A stretch of DNA of 12,129 nt, taken from NCBI GenBank assembly GCA_937891565.1, contig CALAHA010000003.1, positions 1-12,129 of the forward strand. The letters run 5' to 3'. The stretch comes from an uncultured Ilumatobacter sp. Its GTDB lineage: Bacteria; Actinomycetota; Acidimicrobiia; Acidimicrobiales; Ilumatobacteraceae. Positions 7,101-12,129 of this stretch are shown here, piece after piece; positions within the stretch are counted from its first letter, which is position 1, and each line of letters starts with the position of its first letter. Both the position numbers and the translations under genes were made by a program. The notes below the pieces were generated by a model. That model made no database searches. It saw only the letters and a list, made by a program, of their open reading frames with translations, and was not told where the DNA came from.

Positions 7101-7604
7101 TCATTCGGTGGTCCACGAGGCGAACGTTGTCAGGTATGTCCCGTCGTTAGCGAGCGCTGTCACGTTGGTTGGCGTTACCCAAAGCGCGCAGATGTCGGTC
7201 CAGTCGTCAAGCCCGACGAAGTGCGGTTCGATGGGGTCGTTGGAGCGGCACAGTCGGCCTTGGCCGAGGTCGATGGTCCAATGTCCGTCGCGTGTAGTGA
7301 GCCGGACATAGCCCGCACTGAGTACGGCGGCAGGTCCGCTGTCGCTGGTGATGCAACTGGCAACAGCGTTCAGCGGCCGGAGCGCGATGAGTTCGTCACT
7401 TGCCGTGTCGGGATCGAGATCGATCATGACCGTGGAACCGCATCCCACTGCCGATGCGGCAGCGATGACCAGGATATTCGTCATCTCAAGGTCAAGACAG
7501 GGCGGGGCACAAATGACAAGGTGTTCCTCAAACATCGAGACCGTGACGGTCGCGTCAGTGCCCTTTCCGGTGGGGTTGATATTCGGACTGCGCGAAAGCT
7601 CCAT
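7101..7604 (-). CDS. hypothetical protein with possible STAS-like N-terminal half
   Basis: I do not recognise this 167-residue protein with certainty. Residues about 19-65 (VTVSMFEEHLVICAPPCLDL onward, ending VMIDLDPD) have the strand-LD-helix-strand-DL pattern of a STAS or anti-sigma-factor-antagonist fold; this is an impression, not a match. The second half (about 98-167) is Trp/Thr-rich and beta-like, with GHWTIDLGQGRLC and LWVTPTNVTALANDGTYL. It has six cysteines and no signal peptide or convincing membrane segment. The ATG at 7604 is supported by a strong GGAGGT spaced 6 nt away. It is the only gene here with a clear, well-spaced Shine-Dalgarno, which suggests a leadered transcript unlike its neighbours. 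Its upstream spacer carries the GTGAC/GTCAC cluster. Confidence 0.7.
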   Translation of the reverse strand: MELSRSPNINPTGKGTDATVTVSMFEEHLVICAPPCLDLEMTNILVIAAASAVGCGSTVMIDLDPDTASDELIALRPLNAVASCITSDSGPAAVLSAGYVRLTTRDGHWTIDLGQGRLCRSNDPIEPHFVGLDDWTDICALWVTPTNVTALANDGTYLTTFASWTTE

Positions 7605-7610
7605 CCTGAC

Positions 7611-7616
7611 ACCTCC
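7611..7616 (-). promoter_or_regulatory. strong ribosome binding site (GGAGGT)
   Basis: GGAGGT on the minus strand, 6 nt upstream of the ATG at 7604. It decides the start of the 167-residue protein and contrasts with the apparently leaderless genes around it. Confidence 0.8.
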
Positions 7617-7692
7617 TCAGGTCACTCCAAGTCTGACGCCGGTGGGTGACGACATTGTGACGAATATGTCCCAAAACTGCGCGTTCGGCAAA

Positions 7693-7709
7693 GCGCCGAG
7701 ATCAGGCGC
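7693..7709. repeat. 5-bp stem hairpin (GCGCC/GGCGC)
   Basis: GCGCC at 7693-7697 and GGCGC at 7705-7709 around a 7-nt loop, between the SRPBCC and 167-residue genes. It may add to the neighbouring hairpin at 7718-7744. It is short enough to be chance in high-GC DNA. Confidence 0.25.
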
Positions 7710-7717
7710 GCCGGACC

Positions 7718-7744
7718 GTCACACCGGTCAGACCAGAGTGTGAC
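7718..7744 (-). terminator. hairpin just past the SRPBCC gene stop
   Basis: GTCACAC (7718-7724) pairs perfectly with GTGTGAC (7738-7744); within the loop a further GGT/ACC pairing is possible. It starts 6 nt past the stop of the SRPBCC gene. No U-run follows on either strand, so it is only a candidate terminator, and it could instead be a palindromic protein site. Confidence 0.35.
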
Positions 7745-7750
7745 AGCGGG

Positions 7751-8236
7751 TCAGTTCGTGCGGGCGTTGACGAGGGCTTCGAGGGCCTTCAGGTTGCGCT
7801 TCCAGATGAAGCCGAGGAGGAGTTTGCCGCCGATGATCTCGCCGAGTCGCCCACCGAGAAACCAAGGGAAGTCGAGGTCTTCACGCCATGTGAACTTCGT
7901 ACGCTTGCCGCCTGCCAGAGGCTCAAGCGAGAAGATCCCGCTCCCTGTGACGATGCCGGTGTGCTTGACACCCATTGCTCCGTCGATACCAGGAGTTCCG
8001 TCTTCGCCGTTGGTTGCAGGCGTCCACACCGTGATCTCCATCTGATCCACCAACTTGATCGGGCCAACCTTGGTGTCACAGACAAACTTGGTGCCGATGC
8101 CGCGGGTCTGTTCGGTTTCGAAGCGGATCGCAACGGCGTCGGCCATCCAGTCGACATGATTTTCGATGGGTTCGACGATGGCCCACACCTCGGCGGGCGT
8201 GGCATCGAGATCGATCGAGACGGTCACATCACTCAT
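7751..8236 (-). CDS. SRPBCC-fold protein (polyketide cyclase/dehydrase-like)
   Basis: 161 residues of the START/Bet v1-like superfamily, a helix-grip fold with a deep hydrophobic pocket that binds lipids or other small molecules. It opens with the typical first strand and helix (MSDVTVSIDLDATPAEVWAI, 1-20), followed by ENHVDWMADAV. Beta strands carry GIGTKFVCDTKVGPIKLVDQ and GKRTKFTWREDLDF (about 110-123). A long C-terminal helix covers about 130-158. No signal peptide and no catalytic signature are visible, so the ligand is unknown. The ATG at 8236 lies 57 bp after the galT stop on the same strand, so co-transcription is plausible. There is no TAnnnT box here, only a weaker CATGAT 6 nt upstream. 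Confidence 0.85.
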   Translation of the reverse strand: MSDVTVSIDLDATPAEVWAIVEPIENHVDWMADAVAIRFETEQTRGIGTKFVCDTKVGPIKLVDQMEITVWTPATNGEDGTPGIDGAMGVKHTGIVTGSGIFSLEPLAGGKRTKFTWREDLDFPWFLGGRLGEIIGGKLLLGFIWKRNLKALEALVNARTN

Positions 8237-8293
8237 CTGATGATCATGCCTGACCAGCCAGCCAGCTGAACAACGGGGCAGTGTGACGTCGGG

Positions 8294-9277
8294 CTATGCG
8301 TCGATGGTAATTGATTTTAACGTTTCGCACGCCTGCTCGGGCGGAAGCACGTTGATCAGTACGCCCGTGCCGCGTTCGAAGCCAGCCTGGGTGACCAGGT
8401 TCGGCCAGACGTGGGCGTGCCAGTGGTATCCGCCACCATGCTCGTGCGGAGCAGTGTGGAAGCCGAGGTTGAACGCCACATCGCCGAGAACGGCGGTGAG
8501 CTGACCGAGGGCATCACGCAGTGCGATGCCGACGGCGGCCAGGCTTTCGTCGCTCGCGTTTTGCAGATGTGCTTCGTGGTGACGTGGAATGATCAGCATC
8601 TCGTAAGGAACGCCGCTCCAGAACGGAGTGATCACAGCGACGTCGTCACTGGCAATGACAACTCGTTCGTCAGCAGCGATCTCGGCTTCAACCGTGGTGC
8701 ACAACAGGCAGCCACCGGCGAACCTTGCGAAAGCGCGTTCTTCGTCGATGACTTCGCCCGGGACGAAAGGCAGGCCGAGGATCTGGCCATGCGGGTGAGC
8801 AATCGACGCACCGGCCTCGCGGCCATGGTTGACAATGGCCTGGGTGTATCGGACTTGGTCGAGCGCTTCGTGCTCGGAGAACCGGCGGCGAAGCGTGAAC
8901 ATCAGCTCGGCAGCATGCTCGTCGTCGAGCTGATGGAGGCCGCTCTCATGATCGGGCGTGTACACGAACACCTCGTGGATACCGCTCGCTTCGGCCTGGA
9001 CGTGAACCGGGCCGAGGTTGTGAACCGCAAAGCCCTCGTCGCCGTCGAATGCCGGGTACTTATTCGGAACGACGCGCATTGACCAGCTGCCATCGGCTTC
9101 GATTGTTTCGAGCGCAGGAGGGGTTTCTTCTTCGTTGCCGGGACAGAACGGGCAAGGCCGACCCAACTCGGGGTCGACGATGTCGGTGCGGCTGGCGAAG
9201 TCGCTCGGGCGTTCGGCCCGTTCGGCCACAATTGTGACCCATCGTCCATTCAGCGGATTCAGACGCATCTGGCTCAT
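8294..9277 (-). CDS. galT: GalT-family nucleotidyltransferase (galactose-1-phosphate uridylyltransferase)
   Basis: HIT-superfamily enzyme that moves a nucleotidyl group between sugar-1-phosphates through a nucleotidyl-histidine, as in the Leloir pathway. The 327 residues contain the N-terminal zinc-type CPFC (42-45), RVVPNKYPA (68-76), the active-site HPHGQ (161-165; H163 is the expected nucleophile), a second CxxC pair (C190/C193) and a C-terminal WHAHVWPN. The length is typical of bacterial GalT. No galK or galE is next to it; a glycogen locus lies about 1.3 kb away, so an ADP-glucose or UDP-glucose phosphorylase-type activity of the same family is a real alternative. The ATG at 9277 lacks a Shine-Dalgarno but has TAGAAT ending 9 nt upstream; a Met three codons in is the other candidate. 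Confidence 0.88.
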   Translation of the reverse strand: MSQMRLNPLNGRWVTIVAERAERPSDFASRTDIVDPELGRPCPFCPGNEEETPPALETIEADGSWSMRVVPNKYPAFDGDEGFAVHNLGPVHVQAEASGIHEVFVYTPDHESGLHQLDDEHAAELMFTLRRRFSEHEALDQVRYTQAIVNHGREAGASIAHPHGQILGLPFVPGEVIDEERAFARFAGGCLLCTTVEAEIAADERVVIASDDVAVITPFWSGVPYEMLIIPRHHEAHLQNASDESLAAVGIALRDALGQLTAVLGDVAFNLGFHTAPHEHGGGYHWHAHVWPNLVTQAGFERGTGVLINVLPPEQACETLKSITIDA

Positions 9278-9286
9278 CGTCTCAAC

Positions 9287-9292
9287 ATTCTA
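9287..9292 (-). promoter_or_regulatory. putative -10 box (TAGAAT) of galT
   Basis: TAGAAT is one base from the TATAAT consensus. It ends 9 nt before the ATG at 9277 and predicts a leader of 0-3 nt. No convincing -35 is seen at the usual distance. Confidence 0.55.
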
Positions 9293-9336
9293 CGACTGAA
9301 GCTCACGCGAAACATGGCAAGTCCTCGACCTTGTTA

Positions 9337-9368
9337 CAGCCGTGCAGCCGTGCAGCCGTGCAGCGTGA
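9337..9368. repeat. 8-bp tandem repeat, three exact units plus one decayed
   Basis: CAGCCGTG is repeated exactly at 9337, 9345 and 9353, followed by CAGCGTGA at 9361-9368. It lies in the 98-bp spacer between the PAP2 stop and galT, about 45 bp upstream of the galT -10 box. Confidence 0.85.
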
Positions 9369-9375
9369 CGCAGGT

Positions 9376-10248
9376 TCACTGCGACGCAGCCTTGAGCGCC
9401 TGGCTGTACTGCACGTCGAGGCGGCCCTGATTCCAGCGATGCATTCCCCAGCCAGCGAGGGATCCAATGCCGAACGCGATGAGACCGCCGACGCCATCAA
9501 GCCAAAAGTGGTTGCCCGTGATGACGATGCAGAACAACGTGGCGAGCGGATACAGCACGACAAGCGCTTTAGTCGACCGTCGCCGGAGCAGCGGCCACAC
9601 GGCGAAAACACACCAGGTTGACCAGCCGATATGCAGGCTCGGCATTGCTGCGTACTGGTTGGAGATCGACGCCATCGTTTCGGAGTCGAATGACCACGGT
9701 CCGCCATATTCGGCAAGCGTGTCGACGAATCCGAAGCCGCCTTGACCACGAAATCTGCTGGGCAGACAGGCGCCGCCGTACTGAGACGGATCAAGTGCGG
9801 GGCAAGGCTTGTCGAGCAGACGAGGTGGCATGAGTGGAAACCATGCAAAACCGACGATGGCCAGGCTGGTGGTCACGGCGAGTGTGTTGCGCCACTGCGC
9901 GAAGACGTCGGGGCGCTTGAGGTAGAGCCAGATGAAGACCCCAAGTGTCGCTGCGAAGTGCAGCGTGCCGTAATAGACGTTCCAGAACTGGATGAAGCTG
10001 CGGTAGGAAAGGAACCAGTCTTGGATTGTTTCTTCGTGGTAGAGGCCAATCCATCGTTCGAGTTGGATGATCCGCTCGGCGTTGGTGAAAGCCTGCTCCG
10101 GGATGCCGTCGGCGGCGATCTTGTTCGACCCGAACTGGTTGCGGGTCCAAGAGTAGATCGCATAGAAGACTGCGACAATCAGCGCTTCTTTCCACCACAG
10201 CGTGCGATGTTGCCGCTCAGGAACGATTTGCTCTTCGGCAACCTGCAT
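9376..10248 (-). CDS. PAP2-superfamily membrane phosphatase, Aur1/inositolphosphotransferase-like
   Basis: A polytopic inner-membrane enzyme of 290 residues, most like the PAP2_3 (Aur1-type) branch, which hydrolyses or transfers phospho-head groups on lipids. About six hydrophobic segments are visible, starting near residues 21-34 and ending with GGLIAFGIGSLAGWG. The active-site motifs are AAMPSLHIGWS (200-210, H206) and TGNHFWLDGVGG (244-255, H247 and D251), matching PAP2 motifs C2 and C3. The loop before C2 (about 137-196) is Pro/Gly-rich and probably outside the cytoplasm. ATG at 10248 is preferred over an upstream codon at 10311, which would add 21 charged residues and run through the promoter and hairpin. 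TACAGT ends 9 nt before this ATG. The substrate is unknown. Confidence 0.85.
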   Translation of the reverse strand: MQVAEEQIVPERQHRTLWWKEALIVAVFYAIYSWTRNQFGSNKIAADGIPEQAFTNAERIIQLERWIGLYHEETIQDWFLSYRSFIQFWNVYYGTLHFAATLGVFIWLYLKRPDVFAQWRNTLAVTTSLAIVGFAWFPLMPPRLLDKPCPALDPSQYGGACLPSRFRGQGGFGFVDTLAEYGGPWSFDSETMASISNQYAAMPSLHIGWSTWCVFAVWPLLRRRSTKALVVLYPLATLFCIVITGNHFWLDGVGGLIAFGIGSLAGWGMHRWNQGRLDVQYSQALKAASQ

Positions 10249-10257
10249 GGTTTGGTT

Positions 10258-10263
10258 ACTGTA
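10258..10263 (-). promoter_or_regulatory. putative -10 box (TACAGT) of the PAP2 gene
   Basis: TAnnnT ending 9 nt before the ATG at 10248. No Shine-Dalgarno lies between. It partly supports the choice of this start over the one at 10311. Confidence 0.45.
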
Positions 10264-10294
10264 TTCGGTGGATCTGGATCTCTGACGAGCGGAT

Positions 10295-10310
10295 TGACGC
10301 TCGGGCGTCA
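10295..10310. terminator. perfect 6-bp hairpin with 4-nt loop after the thioesterase gene
   Basis: TGACGC (10295-10300) pairs with GCGTCA (10305-10310) around the 4-nt loop TCGG. It lies 24 nt past the stop of the thioesterase gene and about 30 bp upstream of the PAP2 -10 box. It has no U-tract, so it may be a weak terminator or a dyad operator for the PAP2 promoter. Confidence 0.35.
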
Positions 10311-10334
10311 CCGCAGGTCACCGGTACCACGTGT

Positions 10335-10724
10335 TCAGGTAGACGTGCCGCAGCACTTGCTCATGAACTCGTCGATGCTCACAACGACACGGGTCATCTT
10401 GCCGGCAGCGATCAGGCCGCCAGCGTCGGTGGCCGAGACTTCAAAGCCGAGGCGCCGGCCGTCGATCTTTTTGAGCACGGCTTCAGCGAAAACCTCGGCG
10501 CCAATCGGTGTTGGCTGCAGGTGATCGAACTGCACGCGCATGCCAACGGTGGTCGTGCCAGTCTCGAGTGAGTTCGCCAGAGCGTTGTGGCAGGCCTCTT
10601 CGCAGAGCGCCACGAGCCTCGGCGAGCCGAGCACGTTGACGATGCCCGAACCGAGAGCTAGCGCCGTATCTGCATCGGTGACCATCAATTTGGCGTCGCC
10701 GCGCATACCCGTCTCAAGTTCCAC
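10335..10724 (-). CDS. FlK-like hotdog-fold acyl-CoA thioesterase
   Basis: A hotdog-fold protein of 129 residues resembling the fluoroacetyl-CoA thioesterase (FlK) family, which hydrolyses short acyl-CoA thioesters. It shows SPRLVALCEEACHNAL (34-49), GTTTVGMRVQFDHLQPTPIG (56-75) and a central IDGRRLGFEVSATD. Residues S34, E42, G61, H68 and R112 match, in spacing, FlK T42, E50, G69, H76 and R120 as I recall them, with Ser replacing Thr. The physiological substrate is not fluoroacetyl-CoA by default; many family members are uncharacterised. GTG at 10724 is chosen because it fits the family N-terminus (MELETGMRGDAKL) and follows a TAGCGT box by 7 nt. The open frame upstream into the TldD gene is a shadow. 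The C-terminus has a Cys-Cys pair (124-125). Confidence 0.85.
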   Translation of the reverse strand: MELETGMRGDAKLMVTDADTALALGSGIVNVLGSPRLVALCEEACHNALANSLETGTTTVGMRVQFDHLQPTPIGAEVFAEAVLKKIDGRRLGFEVSATDAGGLIAAGKMTRVVVSIDEFMSKCCGTST

Positions 10725-10731
10725 AACCGCA

Positions 10732-10737
10732 ACGCTA
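10732..10737 (-). promoter_or_regulatory. putative -10 box (TAGCGT) of the thioesterase gene
   Basis: TAnnnT ending 7 nt before the GTG at 10724. The nearby ATG at codon 7 is the other possible start, so box and start support each other rather than being independent. Confidence 0.45.
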
Positions 10738-10826
10738 ACGCGACTGACCGGCGCGACACACGCCGTGCCGAAACTGTTATGTTCGACTACCCCGTCGCAC
10801 GAGTGTCGCCGCAGCCGCTCACGTCG

Positions 10827-10832
10827 TACCCT
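10827..10832 (+). promoter_or_regulatory. putative -10 box (TACCCT) of tldD
   Basis: TAnnnT ending 7 nt before the GTG at 10840. There is no Shine-Dalgarno between. An in-frame TTG at 10834 is possible but would sit almost on the box. Confidence 0.5.
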
Positions 10833-10839
10833 GTTGATT

Positions 10840-12129
10840 GTGATCGATGCAGATGTCCTGGAACGAGTACTCGCCGGAGCGGTGCGCACCGGCGCTGACT
10901 TCGCGGAGGTGTATGCCGAAGACAAGTCGAACACTTCGGCGGGCCTCGACGACGGCCGCATCGAACAGGTCACCAGCGGTCGTGACCGCGGCGCCGGTAT
11001 CCGCGTCATTGCAGGCGACACCACCGGTTTCGCACACACGGCTGATCTCTCCGAAGCCGGCCTCGTCGCTGCGGCATCAGCAGCAGCTGCGGCAGCCAGC
11101 CAAGGCGGCGGAGGGGTGCGCAACGTGTCACTCACCAAGGCGCCGATCCATCGCCCGAACACAATTATCCACCTTCCCGAGAGCATCGCCAAAGCCCGCA
11201 AGGTCGAATTACTCCAGCGGATGAACGAAGCAGCACGCTCGTACGGTCCCGAGATCGTCCAGGTGTCGGCTGGCTACGGCGACAGTTCCAAGCGCACCCT
11301 CGTCGCAAACACCGACGGCGTCTTCGCAACAGACGAGATCATCCGCACCCTGCTTCGCATCAGTGCAGTGGCCGACGGCGACAGCGGTATGCAGACCGGC
11401 TACCAGTCGATGGGTCATACCGTCGGTTTTGAGATCTTTGACACCGTCGACGTCGAAGAACTCGCCCGCGATGCCGCTCGCCAGGCGATCACCAAGCTGT
11501 TGGCTCGCCCTGCGCCGTCCGGCGCCATGCCGGTCGTCATCAAGAACGGCTCGGGCGGCGTGCTCTTCCATGAGGCGTGCGGCCACGGCCTCGAAGCCGA
11601 CCTGGTCGCGAAGGACTCGAGCGTCTACGCCGGCAAGGTGGGCCAGCTCGTTGCCAACCCGCTGGTCACCCTGGTCGACGATGGCACGATGCCCGGCGAA
11701 TGGGGCACCCTCGGCTACGACGACGAAGGTCACATCACCCAGCGCAACACGCTGATCGAGGACGGTATTCTCACGGACTACATGTGGGACCACATCCGTG
11801 CCCGCAATGCCGGCCGGCCTGGCTCGGGCAACGGTCGCCGCCAGAGCTACCAGCACCTTCCGATGGTCCGCATGACCAATACCTTCGTGCTCAACGGACC
11901 CGACACCCCGCAAGACATCATCAGCTCGACGCCCCACGGCGTCTACGTCGCCAAGCTCGGCGGGGGCAGCGTCAACACCGCCACCGGCGACTTCGTGTTC
12001 GGCATGACCGAGGCGTACCTGATCGAAGACGGCAAGATCACCGAGCCGCTGCGTGAGGGCAACCTCATTGGCAACGGCCCGAAGGTGTTGCGAGACATTG
12101 ACATGCTCGCCAACGACTTTGCGATGGGT
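10840..12129 (+). CDS. tldD: TldD-type zinc metalloprotease, C-terminus cut by window edge
   Basis: TldD/PmbA-family protease; in E. coli TldD works with TldE (PmbA) to process peptides such as microcin B17 precursor and CcdA. The 430 visible residues show the family N-terminus (GADFAEVYAEDKSNTSAGLD, 18-37) and the zinc motif HEACGH (244-249; H244, E245 and H249). The surrounding FHEACGHGLEADLVAKDSSV, the GEWGTLGYDDEG segment (286-297) and SYQHLPMVRMTNTFV (336-350) are also typical. The third zinc ligand, a C-terminal cysteine, would lie past the window. An Ala-rich stretch (77-86) is normal linker-like sequence. The GTG start at 10840 is divergent from the thioesterase with a 115-bp shared upstream region. 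A pmbA/tldE partner would be expected just downstream. Confidence 0.94.
   Translation, partial: MIDADVLERVLAGAVRTGADFAEVYAEDKSNTSAGLDDGRIEQVTSGRDRGAGIRVIAGDTTGFAHTADLSEAGLVAAASAAAAAASQGGGGVRNVSLTKAPIHRPNTIIHLPESIAKARKVELLQRMNEAARSYGPEIVQVSAGYGDSSKRTLVANTDGVFATDEIIRTLLRISAVADGDSGMQTGYQSMGHTVGFEIFDTVDVEELARDAARQAITKLLARPAPSGAMPVVIKNGSGGVLFHEACGHGLEADLVAKDSSVYAGKVGQLVANPLVTLVDDGTMPGEWGTLGYDDEGHITQRNTLIEDGILTDYMWDHIRARNAGRPGSGNGRRQSYQHLPMVRMTNTFVLNGPDTPQDIISSTPHGVYVAKLGGGSVNTATGDFVFGMTEAYLIEDGKITEPLREGNLIGNGPKVLRDIDMLANDFAMG

Larger units (their letters stand above)
7621..7744. promoter_or_regulatory. cluster of GTGAC/GTCAC words, possible operator region
   Basis: GTCAC at 7621-7625 and 7718-7722, and GTGAC at 7646-7650, 7657-7661 and 7740-7744. 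Two are part of a direct repeat GTGACGA at 7646 and 7657, spaced 11 bp. An overlapping inverted repeat GACAT-N10-ATGTC lies at 7651-7670. The region lies between the SRPBCC stop and the start of the 167-residue gene and would be its promoter. The binding protein is unknown. Confidence 0.35.

Noticed and set aside
10335..11201. A 288-residue minus-strand reading of the thioesterase that extends over the tldD 5' region.
   Set aside because: Only the last 129 residues match a known fold; the extra part lies antisense to clear TldD coding sequence.

Overview
This 12.1 kb window looks like chromosomal DNA from a high-GC actinobacterium. The best guess is the Acidimicrobiia (Ilumatobacter-like); the class is supported, the genus is only an impression. 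The reasons are the high GC and strong GC3 bias, the GTG starts, the glycogen phosphorylase with an N-terminal DUF3417-type domain, the GT4-type glucan synthase, and eight genes whose start codon lies 6-9 nt after a TAnnnT -10 box with little or no Shine-Dalgarno, as in leaderless actinobacterial transcripts. I see no mobile element, CRISPR array, tRNA, rRNA or phage gene.

Layout. The left edge cuts an MFS transporter on the minus strand (1-1045). Next is a glucan-storage block: alpha-glucan phosphorylase (1165-3654, minus), a GT4 glucan/glycogen synthase-like glycosyltransferase (3850-5025, minus), and glycogen branching enzyme glgB (5052-7037, plus). The GT4 gene and glgB are divergent, with only 26 bp between start codons. 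Converging on glgB is an unrecognised protein of 167 residues (7101-7604, minus), then an SRPBCC-fold protein (7751-8236, minus), a GalT-family nucleotidyltransferase (8294-9277, minus), an Aur1/PAP2-like membrane phosphatase (9376-10248, minus) and a FlK-like hotdog thioesterase (10335-10724, minus). The right edge cuts a TldD metalloprotease (10840-12129, plus), divergent from the thioesterase.

How the genes fit together. The GT4 enzyme would extend alpha-1,4-glucan chains, GlgB adds alpha-1,6 branches, and the phosphorylase releases glucose-1-phosphate. The GalT-family enzyme acts on sugar-1-phosphates and may link to the same pool. glgC and a debranching enzyme are not in the window. The remaining genes look like ordinary housekeeping or accessory functions.

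The genes are mostly conventional; the interest is in the spacers. There is a recurring start-proximal -10 box, and one symmetric element may drive GT4 and glgB back to back. Three unrelated short tandem repeats (12 bp, 11 bp and 8 bp units) each lie upstream of one of these promoters, and one spacer carries a cluster of GTGAC/GTCAC words. No spacer exceeds 200 bp.
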